From Leifsonia sp. fls2-241-R2A-40a (GTDB lineage: Bacteria; Actinomycetota; Actinomycetes; Actinomycetales; Microbacteriaceae): DNA of 64,000 nucleotides. This document shows positions 55,591 through 63,941 of the stretch, one piece after another (within the stretch, counting starts at the first letter, position 1; the number at the start of each line of letters is the position of its first letter). The translations under genes were made by a program, and so were the position numbers. The notes under the pieces are model-generated. The model saw only the letters and a list, made by a program, of their open reading frames with translations, was not told the origin of the DNA and ran no database searches. The stretch spans positions 3,534,001-3,598,000 of the forward strand of contig NZ_JARVRS010000001.1 of assembly GCF_030209575.1 (NCBI RefSeq), in the 5' to 3' direction.

Positions 55591-57024
55591 GTGAGTGCCA
55601 TCAGCCCTCCCGGCAAGATCATCGCGGTGCACCTGAACTATCGCTCGCGCGCCGCCCAGCGCGGCCGCACCCCCGCTCAGCCGTCCTACTTCTTCAAGCC
55701 GGCGTCCTCGGTCGCCGATAGCGGTGGCGAACTGGAGCGGCCGGCCGGCACCGAGCTCCTCGCTTTCGAAGGTGAGATCGCCCTCATCATCGGCCGGCCC
55801 ACCCGGCGGGTCTCCCCCGAGGACGGCTGGGCCGCCGTCTCCGGCGTGACCGCGGCCAATGACTTCGGGTTGTACGACCTGCGTGCCGCCGACAAGGGGT
55901 CGAACGTCCGCTCCAAGGGGGGCGACGGCTTCACTCCGCTCGGCCCGGCCGTCCTGGCCGCCGACGGTCTCGACCCGGCCGCCCTCCGCGTCCGCACCTG
56001 GCTCAACGGCGAGCTGGTGCAGGAGGGGACGACCGACGACCTGCTCTTCCCGTTCGGTCGCCTCATCGCCGACCTCTCGCAGCTGATGACCCTGGAACCC
56101 GGCGACGTCATCCTCACCGGGACCCCCGCCGGATCGTCCGTCACCCAGCCCGGCGACACCGTCGAGGTCGAAGTGGATGCGCCGACCGCGCCGGGCGCGC
56201 CGAGCACCGGCCGCCTGGTCACCCGCATCACCGAGGGCGACATCCCGTTCGGCGATTTCGGCACGAAGCCGAGCGTCGACGACCTGCAGCGAGCCGAAGC
56301 GTGGGCCACGCCGCCCGAGCCCGGCTTCGTCCTGACGCACGAATTGCGCGCGAAGCTCGCCTGCGTCTCGACCGCGACCCTCAGCTCCCAGCTCCGCAAG
56401 CGCGGCCTGGACAACGTCTCCATCGACGGACTGACCTCCACGCGCCCCGGCGCGAAGGTCATCGGTACCGCACGGACGCTCCGCTATCTCCCCAATCGCG
56501 AGGACCTCTTCGCGTCGCACGGCGGCGGCTACAACGCGCAGAAGCGCGCGTTCGACGCCGTCGGCCCGGGCGAGGTGCTCGTGATCGAGGCCCGCGGCGA
56601 GCGCGGCAGCGGAACCGTCGGCGACGTCCTGGCGCTGCGCGCGCAGGTCAACGGCGCAGCCGGGATCGTCACCGACGGCGGCGTCCGCGACCTCGCGGTG
56701 GTCGCCGCCCTCGACATCCCGACCTACCACAACGGCCCGCACCCGGCGGTGCTCGGCCGCAAGCATGTGCCGTGGGACACCGACATCGCGATCGCCTGCG
56801 GCGGGGCGGCGATTCTGCCCGGCGATGTGATCGTGGGCGATGCGGACGGACTTCTCGTCATCCCGCCCGCCCTCGTCGAGGAGGTCGTGACCGATGCGAT
56901 CGAGCAGGAGCGCGAAGAGGAGTTCATCGCCGAGCAGGTGTCGCAGGGCAACCCGGTCGACGGCCTGTTCCCGATGAACACCGCATGGAAAGAGAGGTAC
57001 CGCGCATGGCTGACGCAGCGCTGA
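55591..57024 (+). CDS. Fumarylacetoacetate hydrolase-RraA fusion protein
   Basis: 477 residues with two domains. The N-terminal half (about 1-230) is an FAH domain like HpaG: EGEIALIIGRP, GVTAANDFGLYDLR, KGGDGFTPLGPAVL, and ILTGTPAGSSV. The C-terminal half (about 240-477) is an RraA/HMG-aldolase-type fold with HELRAKLACVSTATLSSQLRKRGL and the metal motif TDGGVRDL. The protein is a fusion, where E. coli HpaG is instead two tandem FAH domains. The FAH part would act as isomerase or decarboxylase on the five-carbon carboxymethyl intermediates. GTG at 55591 follows GAGGAG at good spacing. Confidence 0.9.
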   Translation: MSAISPPGKIIAVHLNYRSRAAQRGRTPAQPSYFFKPASSVADSGGELERPAGTELLAFEGEIALIIGRPTRRVSPEDGWAAVSGVTAANDFGLYDLRAADKGSNVRSKGGDGFTPLGPAVLAADGLDPAALRVRTWLNGELVQEGTTDDLLFPFGRLIADLSQLMTLEPGDVILTGTPAGSSVTQPGDTVEVEVDAPTAPGAPSTGRLVTRITEGDIPFGDFGTKPSVDDLQRAEAWATPPEPGFVLTHELRAKLACVSTATLSSQLRKRGLDNVSIDGLTSTRPGAKVIGTARTLRYLPNREDLFASHGGGYNAQKRAFDAVGPGEVLVIEARGERGSGTVGDVLALRAQVNGAAGIVTDGGVRDLAVVAALDIPTYHNGPHPAVLGRKHVPWDTDIAIACGGAAILPGDVIVGDADGLLVIPPALVEEVVTDAIEQEREEEFIAEQVSQGNPVDGLFPMNTAWKERYRAWLTQR

Positions 57025-57683
57025 AGTCCGCTCCGAGCAAGTCGCAGCTGGCGTACGACTTCATCCGGGCCCGCATCGACGACGGACGGTATGTCTCGGG
57101 CTTCCGGCTCGTGCTCGGGCAGATCGCCGGGGAGCTCGACATCAGCGTGGTCCCCGTGCGGGAGGCCATCCGCCGGCTGGAGGCCGAAGGGCTGGTGACG
57201 TTCGAGAAGAACGTCGGCGCCCAGGTGGCCCTGCTGCAGGAGGCCGAGTACACGTACACGATGGAGACGCTGGCGCTGGTCGAAGGCGCGGCGACGCAGC
57301 TGTCGGCTCCGCTGCTGACCGCCGACCACATCCAGCGCGCGCGCTCGATCAACCGCGAGATGATCGCGTGCCTCGACGACTTCATCCCCCACCGCTTCAC
57401 CCAGCTCAACCAGGAGTTCCATGCGGTCCTCTTCGAGGAGTGCCCGAACCCGCACATCCTCGACCTCGTGCACCGCGGCTGGAACCGCCTGACCGTGCTG
57501 CGCGACTCGACGTTCAGCTTCGTCCCCGGCCGCGCCCGCGAGTCCGTCGACGAGCACGAGCACATCCTCGGCCTCATCGAGTCGGGCGCGGATGCGCTCG
57601 AGATCGAACTCGCCGCTCGCCGGCACCGACTGGCCACTCTGGATTCGCTCCACGCGTACCAGAACGAGCACAAGCAGCACTGA
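57006..57683 (+). CDS. GntR-family (FCD-type) transcriptional regulator
   Basis: 225 residues. The winged helix (about 12-80) reads LVLGQIAGELDISVVPVREAIRRLEAEGLVTFEKNVGAQV, and the FCD ligand domain supplies metal-type His residues (DFIPHRFTQLNQEFHAVLFEEC, DEHEHILGLIESG). The ATG overlaps the fusion gene by 19 bp and has GAGAGG 9 nt upstream. It is the only regulator in the cluster and is the best candidate to bind the ATCGTATAT sites. Confidence 0.93.
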   Translation: MADAALKSAPSKSQLAYDFIRARIDDGRYVSGFRLVLGQIAGELDISVVPVREAIRRLEAEGLVTFEKNVGAQVALLQEAEYTYTMETLALVEGAATQLSAPLLTADHIQRARSINREMIACLDDFIPHRFTQLNQEFHAVLFEECPNPHILDLVHRGWNRLTVLRDSTFSFVPGRARESVDEHEHILGLIESGADALEIELAARRHRLATLDSLHAYQNEHKQH

Positions 57684-57709
57684 CCGTTCCCACCGACAGG
57701 AGGCCGCGC

Positions 57710-59272
57710 ATGGCGCAGCACCCAGCACCCGCCCACCACATCCCGGAGAACCTCCCGGCGAAGATCCAGCACTTCATCGACGGCGCGTTCGTCGACAGTG
57801 TCTCGGGCAGAACCTTCGACGTGCTCGACCCGGTGTCGAACGAGACCTACGTGCAGGCCGCCGCCGGCCAGAAGGAGGACATCGACCTCGCTGTCGCCGC
57901 CGCCACGCGCGCCTTCACGCACGGCCCGTGGCCGCGGATGAAGCCCCGCGAGCGCGCCCGCGTGCTGAACCGCATCGCCGACGCCGTCGAGGCGCAGGAT
58001 GCACGGCTCGCCGAGCTGGAGACGTTCGACACCGGCCTGCCGATCACCCAGGCGCTCGGCCAGGCGCAGCGCGCGGCCGAGAACTTCCGGTTCTTCGCCG
58101 ACCTGATCGTCGCGCAGGCGGACGACGCCTACAAGGTGCCGGGCAGCCAGCTCAACTACGTCAACCGCAAGCCGATCGGCGTGGCCGGCCTCATCACTCC
58201 GTGGAACACGCCGTTCATGCTGGAGAGCTGGAAGCTCGCACCCGCGCTCGCCACCGGCAACACGGTCGTCCTGAAGCCCGCCGAGTTCACGCCGCTGTCG
58301 GCGAGTCTGTGGGCCGAGATCTTCCGCGACGCCGGCGTGCCCGACGGCGTGTTCAACCTGGTCAACGGCCTGGGCGAGGAGGCCGGAGATGCGCTGGTGA
58401 AGCACCCCGACGTGCCGCTGATCTCGTTCACCGGCGAGAGCCGCACCGGGCAGATCATCTTCGCGAACGCCGCGCCGTTCCTCAAAGGCCTCTCGATGGA
58501 GCTCGGCGGCAAGTCGCCGGCGGTCGTGTTCGCCGACGCGGACCTCGAGGCGGCCATCGACTCCACGCTGTTCGGCGTGTTCTCGCTGAACGGCGAGCGC
58601 TGCACGGCCGGGTCGCGCATCCTCGTCGAACGTCCGATCTACGAGGAGTTCCTCTCCCGGTACGCCGAGCGGGCGAAGAACATCGTCGTCGGCGACCCGC
58701 ACGACCCCAAGACCGAGGTCGGCGCGCTCGTGCACCCCGAGCACTTCGACAAGGTGATGAGCTACGTCGAGCTGGGCAAGCAGGAGGGACGGCTGCTCGC
58801 CGGCGGCGGGCGCCCGGAGGGGCTCGACCACGGCAACTACGTCGCCCCGACCGTGTTCGCCGATGTGGCTCCGGATGCCCGGATCTTCCAGGAGGAGATC
58901 TTCGGCCCGGTCGTCGCCATCACCCCGTTCGACACCGACGAGGAGGCGCTGGAGCTCGCCAACGGGGTCCGCTACGGCCTCGCCGCGTACCTCTGGACCA
59001 GCGACCTGGAGCGCGCGCACACCTTCGCCCAGAACGTCGAGGCCGGGATGGTGTGGCTCAACTCGCACAACGTCCGCGACCTGCGCACGCCGTTCGGGGG
59101 CGTGAAGGCATCGGGACTCGGCCATGAGGGCGGCTACCGCTCCATCGACTTCTACACCGACCAGCAGGCCGTCCACATCACCCTGGGGCCGGTCCACACC
59201 GCCCGGTTCGGCGCCACGGTGCACCAGCCGGAGGAGGCCGCGGAAGCGGCCGAAGACGCCGGCGACGCCTGA
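57710..59272 (+). CDS. hpaE: 5-carboxymethyl-2-hydroxymuconate semialdehyde dehydrogenase
   Basis: 520-residue NAD-dependent aldehyde dehydrogenase. GVAGLITPWNTPFMLESWKLAPALATGNTVVLKPAEFTPLSA marks the coenzyme site, SMELGGKSPAVVFADAD the catalytic Glu and NGERCTAGSRILVE the catalytic Cys. In this context it oxidises the ring-cleavage product CHMS to CHM. Relative to the family it has an acidic C-terminal tail (EEAAEAAEDAGDA). AGGAGG lies 8 nt before the ATG. Confidence 0.93.
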   Translation: MAQHPAPAHHIPENLPAKIQHFIDGAFVDSVSGRTFDVLDPVSNETYVQAAAGQKEDIDLAVAAATRAFTHGPWPRMKPRERARVLNRIADAVEAQDARLAELETFDTGLPITQALGQAQRAAENFRFFADLIVAQADDAYKVPGSQLNYVNRKPIGVAGLITPWNTPFMLESWKLAPALATGNTVVLKPAEFTPLSASLWAEIFRDAGVPDGVFNLVNGLGEEAGDALVKHPDVPLISFTGESRTGQIIFANAAPFLKGLSMELGGKSPAVVFADADLEAAIDSTLFGVFSLNGERCTAGSRILVERPIYEEFLSRYAERAKNIVVGDPHDPKTEVGALVHPEHFDKVMSYVELGKQEGRLLAGGGRPEGLDHGNYVAPTVFADVAPDARIFQEEIFGPVVAITPFDTDEEALELANGVRYGLAAYLWTSDLERAHTFAQNVEAGMVWLNSHNVRDLRTPFGGVKASGLGHEGGYRSIDFYTDQQAVHITLGPVHTARFGATVHQPEEAAEAAEDAGDA

Positions 59273-59320
59273 CCCGATCCCCCACCGCAGCCCAGCTCAG
59301 CACAGCAAGGAAGCTCTGAC

Positions 59321-60460
59321 ATGACCTCACCCATCACCCCGGACGCCCCGGAGCCCGTCGTCACCGACCGCGACCCCATCCCCGCGCCGACCGACCGCAT
59401 CCCGACGCCCTCGGCGACCCCGCCGGATGTCGTGCGCTGCGCCTACATGGAGCTCGTCGTCACCGACCTCGCCGCCAGCCGCGAGTTCTACGTCGACGTG
59501 CTCGACCTGGTCGTCACCGAGGAGGACGAGAACACCGTGTACCTGCGGTCGTTCGAGGAGTTCATCCACCACAACCTGGTGCTCCGGAAGGGCCCGGTGG
59601 CCGCGGTCGCCGCCTTCGCCTACCGGGTGCGCACCCCCGAGGACCTGGACCGCGCGGTCGCGTTCTACACCGAGCTCGGCTGCCGCGTCGAGCGTCGCGC
59701 CGAGGGATTCACTCAGGGCGTCGGCGACTCCGTCCGGGTGGAGGACCCGCTCGGCTTCCCCTACGAATTCTTCTACGAGGTCGAGCACGTCGAGCGGCTC
59801 GCCTGGCGCTACGACCTGTACACACCGGGCGCGCTGGTGCGCATCGACCACTTCAACCAGGTGACTCCGGACGTCCCGCGCGCGGTGGCCTACATGGAGG
59901 ACCTCGGCTTCCGTGTGACCGAGGACATCCAGGACGAAGCCGGCACCACCTACGCCGCCTGGATGCGCCGCAAGCCGACCGTGCACGACACCGCGATGAC
60001 CGGCGGCGACGGGCCGCGGATGCACCACGTCGCCTTCGCCACCCACGAGAAGCACAACATCATCGCCATCTGCGACAAGCTGGGCGCCCTCCGCCGCAGC
60101 GACTGCATCGAGCGCGGCCCCGGCCGCCACGGCGTCTCGAACGCGTTCTACCTGTACCTGCGCGACCCGGACGGCCACCGCGTCGAGATCTACACGCAGG
60201 ACTACTACACCGGCGACCCCGACAACCCGGTCGTCACCTGGGATGTGCACGACAATCAGCGCCGCGACTGGTGGGGCAACCCGGTCGTGCCGTCCTGGTA
60301 CACCGAGGCGTCGCTCGTCCTCGACCTCGACGGCAACCCGCAGCCGCTCACCTCGCGCACCGACGACTCCGAGATGGAGGTCACGATCGGCGCCGACGGC
60401 TTCTCCTACACCCGCAAGGACGACGAGCCACGCGGCTTCAAGCTGGGCGCACAGGTCTGA
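59321..60460 (+). CDS. hpaD: 3,4-dihydroxyphenylacetate 2,3-dioxygenase (VOC extradiol)
   Basis: 379-residue type I extradiol dioxygenase that opens the ring of homoprotocatechuate. Two VOC repeats are visible (about 45-155 and 170-300). Metal ligands are His177 (RIDHFNQ), His236 (RMHHVAF) and Glu289 (HRVEIYT); second-sphere His222 and Tyr279 also line up. The spacings 177-222-236-279-289 equal those of the Brevibacterium fuscum enzyme (155-200-214-257-267), an exact 22-residue offset, which supports this substrate rather than catechol. AAGGAAG is near the ATG. Confidence 0.96.
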   Translation: MTSPITPDAPEPVVTDRDPIPAPTDRIPTPSATPPDVVRCAYMELVVTDLAASREFYVDVLDLVVTEEDENTVYLRSFEEFIHHNLVLRKGPVAAVAAFAYRVRTPEDLDRAVAFYTELGCRVERRAEGFTQGVGDSVRVEDPLGFPYEFFYEVEHVERLAWRYDLYTPGALVRIDHFNQVTPDVPRAVAYMEDLGFRVTEDIQDEAGTTYAAWMRRKPTVHDTAMTGGDGPRMHHVAFATHEKHNIIAICDKLGALRRSDCIERGPGRHGVSNAFYLYLRDPDGHRVEIYTQDYYTGDPDNPVVTWDVHDNQRRDWWGNPVVPSWYTEASLVLDLDGNPQPLTSRTDDSEMEVTIGADGFSYTRKDDEPRGFKLGAQV

Positions 60461-60471
60461 CCCGAAGTCCT

Positions 60472-60487
60472 GCGGCCGATGGGCCGC
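60472..60487 (+). terminator. Short hairpin after hpaD
   Basis: GCGGCC / GGCCGC with a 4-nt loop lies 12 bp after the hpaD stop and just before the TAGGGT box of the next gene. A weak terminator candidate. Confidence 0.35.
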
Positions 60488-60506
60488 TGGTTGGTAGGGT
60501 CGAGGC

Positions 60507-61334
60507 ATGATCCGTCGGGGGGTTGGTCGCGTCGCCGCGGCCGGGGTGCTGGCCGTTGTCGTGGGACTCGTGTCGGGATGCGCGCTGCTCGCTCCCCCGG
60601 TCCATCCCACCCCGACGGCGGAGGCGACCGCTCCGGACCCCGTGCCGATCGCGCAGCAACTGCCGAACCTGCTGGTCGCCGGCCAGACGATCGCCACCGG
60701 ACAGCTGCGCGTGATCGACCACGAGCCGATCGACAAGCCCGTCGCCGATCACCCGCTGACCGGGGCCGTCCGCATCACGGTGGGGCCGGACCGCGGCATC
60801 GTGGTGCGCATCCGGCCGGATGACCCCGCCGGCGGGAGCCTGGCCGGGATCGACCTGTTGATGACCGGCAAGCGGCACGACGGCCTTCCCGAGAACATCC
60901 AAGATCAGTCCTACTTCTCGCTCATCTCAGGCGAGAACAGTGTCGAACCGGACGGCGAGCTCGTGCTCCCGCTCGACGTCGACCTCCCCTCCTTCGGCGA
61001 CCCGACGTTCCTGCATTCGATCGAGGAGTCCCCCGCCGGAGACGCGCGCGTGATGGCGGCGGCGACGATCGACTGGACTCTGCCCTCCGCATACCCCGGT
61101 CTGAAGCCCAGGGACAGCGGCACGGTGTCGTACGCCAACGGCCGGGCGATCATGGACGGCGGGACGCTCGCCTACTACATCCCGAATCCGCTCGACACGA
61201 TCTTCATGGTGTCCCGCCGCTTCGGCATCACCGAGGCACAGCTGGTCTGGCTGAACCCGGAACTCCTCATCGGCTCCCCCGAGCCCGAACTGAAGAGCGG
61301 CATCGGCGTCAACCTCGACCCGGCCCGCCGCTGA
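60507..61334 (+). CDS. Lipoprotein with C-terminal LysM-like domain
   Basis: 275 residues. Signal with lipobox LVSGC; a Pro/Thr-rich linker; a beta-rich central part; and a C-terminal stretch YYIPNPLDTIFMVSRRFGITEAQLVWLNPELLIGSPEPELKSG that has the LysM pattern (DTxxxxxxRFGIxxxxLxxLNP), so it may touch peptidoglycan. The ATG follows TAGGGT by 6 nt (leaderless). No partner evident. Confidence 0.8.
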   Translation: MIRRGVGRVAAAGVLAVVVGLVSGCALLAPPVHPTPTAEATAPDPVPIAQQLPNLLVAGQTIATGQLRVIDHEPIDKPVADHPLTGAVRITVGPDRGIVVRIRPDDPAGGSLAGIDLLMTGKRHDGLPENIQDQSYFSLISGENSVEPDGELVLPLDVDLPSFGDPTFLHSIEESPAGDARVMAAATIDWTLPSAYPGLKPRDSGTVSYANGRAIMDGGTLAYYIPNPLDTIFMVSRRFGITEAQLVWLNPELLIGSPEPELKSGIGVNLDPARR

Positions 61335-61365
61335 CCCGCGGGCCGACAGCCCGGCGCAGTCGCGC

Positions 61366-61725
61366 CTAGTGGGAACCGAGCTGCGTGCCCGCCGCGGAGT
61401 AGCCGCCGCGCGGGTTCTGAGACGGCCGCGGCTCGTCGAAGTGCGGGTTCGCCCGTCCTGGCTGGCTCTCGGGTACCACCCGGCTGCGCACCGCGGCCAT
61501 GATGGCGACCACGGTCGCCGCCAGCAGAATCGCGCCGCCGGCGACGAGGGCCCAGCCTGCGGGCATCCCCCGCGTCAGGAGCACCACACCCAGCGGGCCC
61601 GTGAGCCACATCCCGGTACCGGCCACGCACGCGAGGACGACGTAGAGGATCCTCCGCCGCCGACGCTTCTCGACCTGCTCGTACTGCTTCATCAGTTCAC
61701 TCGTGCGAGCACCCCCTGCGCTCAC
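61366..61725 (-). CDS. Two-TM membrane protein of unknown function
   Basis: 119 residues. A basic N-terminal stretch (EQVEKRRRRR) is followed by two TM helices (ILYVVLACVAGTGMWLTGPLGVVLL and AGWALVAGGAILLAATVVAIMAA), then a Pro/Ser/Asn-rich tail. No family named. GTG at 61725 is the longest start; an ATG at 61692 is equally possible. Confidence 0.65.
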   Translation of the reverse strand: MSAGGARTSELMKQYEQVEKRRRRRILYVVLACVAGTGMWLTGPLGVVLLTRGMPAGWALVAGGAILLAATVVAIMAAVRSRVVPESQPGRANPHFDEPRPSQNPRGGYSAAGTQLGSH

Positions 61726-61761
61726 CTTAGCGCCACCCTGGTCCGGCGGCCCAGCGGTGTC

Positions 61762-62151
61762 TCACCCGGTTTGCACCACTTCGAAACGGTTGCCGTCCGG
61801 GTCGTGTGCGGCGAACATCACCGGCACGCCGGGCCAGCGCAGCACCTCCCCCACCTCGCCGCCGCCGCGCACCAGCGCAGCGTGCGCCCGGTCGGCATCC
61901 GACGCTTCGAATCGGATGCCCGTCTCCACACCCGCGGGCGTCTCGTCCTTGGCTGGCACCAGCGACACCGTCACCGGCGACCCGGTCGCGCCGAGCATGA
62001 TCCAGCGACCACCGACCTGGGGCATGGGCGCATCGACGCGCACCTCGAGCCCGAGGATGTCGCGGTAGAAAGCGAGCGCGCGATCCTGGTCCACGACCGG
62101 GATGCCGATGGTGTTCACGCCGACGATGCCGGCTCCGTCGTTGTCCGTCAT
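61762..62151 (-). CDS. VOC-family (glyoxalase/bleomycin-resistance fold) protein
   Basis: 129 residues with a single VOC repeat pair: INTIGIPVVDQDRALAFYRDILGLEVRVDAPM at the N-terminus and VMFAAHDPDGNRFEVVQTG at the C-terminus, where the final Glu is a usual metal ligand. Function cannot be told from the sequence. Confidence 0.87.
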   Translation of the reverse strand: MTDNDGAGIVGVNTIGIPVVDQDRALAFYRDILGLEVRVDAPMPQVGGRWIMLGATGSPVTVSLVPAKDETPAGVETGIRFEASDADRAHAALVRGGGEVGEVLRWPGVPVMFAAHDPDGNRFEVVQTG

Positions 62152-62223
62152 GCACGCATCCTTGCGCTCTGCGCGGCCGCCGGGAAGACCCTCGGCCAGG
62201 GATGCGCTGGATGGATGGCCGGC

Positions 62224-62664
62224 TCAGCCCTCCGCGCCGCCGTTGTACCGCTCGAGCAGCCGCGCGAAGACGTCGATCTCCTCTTCCGTCCAGTCCGCGA
62301 GCCGCGAGGTCATGTCGCGGTGGAGCAGCTCTGCCGCCGACGTCAGCAGTTCTTCGCCCTGGGGTGTCAGCTGCAGCGCGACACCGCGGCCGCCGGCAGG
62401 AGCATCCGGACCCGCAGCCGTCACGAGCCCGTGGTCGAGCAGCCCGGCGAGCTGACGGGAGACCGTGGAGCGGTTCAGCTGGAAGTGCGCCGCGATCTCC
62501 ACGGCCCGGCAGCCGGGGTGCGCCTGGATGTAGGCGAGGAGCGAACGGTCGACGGCCGAGAGCGCCTCGTTCTCGCGCCGGATCCGCGCGGTTCCCCGTC
62601 GGCCGACGGTGGTCAGCTCCCGCTGCACCCGGTCGATGGCGGCATCGCGTCTGTTCCTGCTCAT
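62224..62664 (-). CDS. MarR-family transcriptional regulator
   Basis: 146 residues. The winged helix reads GCRAVEIAAHFQLNRSTVSRQLAGLLDHGLVTAAGPDAPAGGRGVALQLTPQG, typical of MarR. ATG 62664 follows TAGACT by 7 nt (leaderless). It is divergent from a membrane protein, with two inverted repeats between them that are the probable operators. Confidence 0.93.
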   Translation of the reverse strand: MSRNRRDAAIDRVQRELTTVGRRGTARIRRENEALSAVDRSLLAYIQAHPGCRAVEIAAHFQLNRSTVSRQLAGLLDHGLVTAAGPDAPAGGRGVALQLTPQGEELLTSAAELLHRDMTSRLADWTEEEIDVFARLLERYNGGAEG

Positions 62665-62688
62665 CCGGCGAAGTCTATCGCCCACGGA

Positions 62689-62730
62689 GTTGCATGACGC
62701 AACATAGTCCCGTATGTTGCACAAGGCAAC
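62689..62730. promoter_or_regulatory. Two GTTGC-N5-GCAAC operators
   Basis: GTTGCATGACGCAAC (62689-62703) and GTTGCACAAGGCAAC (62716-62730) are perfect inverted repeats with 5-nt spacers, 27 bp apart centre to centre. They lie between divergent marR and the membrane protein gene and probably bind the MarR protein. Confidence 0.75.
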
Positions 62731-62755
62731 TTCCAGAGAGGACCCTCACCCCCGC

Positions 62756-63832
62756 ATGTCGACGCACCGCATCGCCCCCGTTCCCCCCGCCCTCGACCGG
62801 CCACGCTTCTGGCCCGCCCTCGGCTTCTGGAAGTCCCTCGGCTCGCACATCCTCATCCCGCTGTTCCTGGCCGCAGGGATGGCGCTCGCCTACCTGGGCG
62901 CGTTCCATGCCCCGGCGCCGCACGACATCCCGGTCGCCATCGTCGGCGAAGGCCCGGCCGCGCAGGTGTTCGCGCAGACGCTCAACGACAAGGCTCCGAG
63001 CGAGCTCGACGTGACCACGGTGAAGACGGCGGCGGCCGCGAAGCAGCTGCTCTCCGACCAGAAGCTCGCCGCCGCATACGAGGTGCAGCCGACGCACGCG
63101 ACGATCTACGTCTCCACCGCGAGCTCGGAGACGGAGTCCTCCGCGGCCGAGAAGCTGTTCCTGCCGATCGCCTACCAGCAGCACCTCCCCGTCACGATCG
63201 ACGACGTCCGGCCCGTCCCGGCGGACGACGGCACCGGCCAGGGACTGTTCTTCCTCATGGTGGCCCTCAGCGTCGGCGGGTACTCCAGCGCGATCGCCCT
63301 CGCCGCGGTGACGGCACGGCTGGCCGTCGGATGGCGGATCGCCGTCTCCGCGGTCACTGCTCTGGTCGTCGCCGGCATCGGCTCCGTCGTGGCCGGACCG
63401 GTCTTCCACGTGCTGAACGGCAACGAGTGGAGCATCTGGCTGCTCGCCTCGCTCTACACCTTCGGCATCATCACCATCGGCGTCGGCCTGCACCCGTTCC
63501 TCGGACGCTGGACCACCCCGGCGCTCACTCTCCTGTTCGTCATGCTCAACGTCACCAGTTGCGGCGGGATCTTCCCACAGGATCTGCAACCCGCGTTCTT
63601 CGCCGGCCTCAACACGTTCTGGAACGGCGCAGCCTGGCTGGACGCGGTGCGCGCGCTGACCTATTTCCCCGGCCAGGAGTTCGGCTTCGACGGGTTGCGC
63701 CTCGCCCTGTGGGCGACGGCAGGCCTCGGCCTCATCGGTCTCGGGCACCTCCTCACCGTGCGCCGCCGCCGCGCCGCTGACGACACGGTCGCCGCGACCG
63801 CCGCCGAGGAGGCCGCGGTCGTCGCCGCCTGA
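62756..63832 (+). CDS. ABC-2/YhgE-type multi-TM membrane protein
   Basis: 358 residues. One N-terminal TM (ILIPLFLAAGMALAYLGAF), an extracytoplasmic domain of about 130 residues (DIPVAIVGEGPAAQVFAQTLND..., with EVQPTHATIYVSTASS), then five TM helices and an Ala-rich tail. The arrangement is that of ABC-2 permease-like exporter proteins of the DUF3533/YhgE group, but no ATPase gene is adjacent. Probably an efflux protein under MarR control. ATG 62756 is preferred because the earlier ATG at 62714 overlaps the operator. Confidence 0.82.
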   Translation: MSTHRIAPVPPALDRPRFWPALGFWKSLGSHILIPLFLAAGMALAYLGAFHAPAPHDIPVAIVGEGPAAQVFAQTLNDKAPSELDVTTVKTAAAAKQLLSDQKLAAAYEVQPTHATIYVSTASSETESSAAEKLFLPIAYQQHLPVTIDDVRPVPADDGTGQGLFFLMVALSVGGYSSAIALAAVTARLAVGWRIAVSAVTALVVAGIGSVVAGPVFHVLNGNEWSIWLLASLYTFGIITIGVGLHPFLGRWTTPALTLLFVMLNVTSCGGIFPQDLQPAFFAGLNTFWNGAAWLDAVRALTYFPGQEFGFDGLRLALWATAGLGLIGLGHLLTVRRRRAADDTVAATAAEEAAVVAA

Positions 63833-63941
63833 TCCGCGCCGTTCCCGAATCGGCCCGGAATTCGCTTTGGGAACCCCTGGCACCGATTTCGAAGCCGCGT
63901 ATTGTGCGCCGTTATAGAGCGACGCCCGAAGAGGGATAGGG

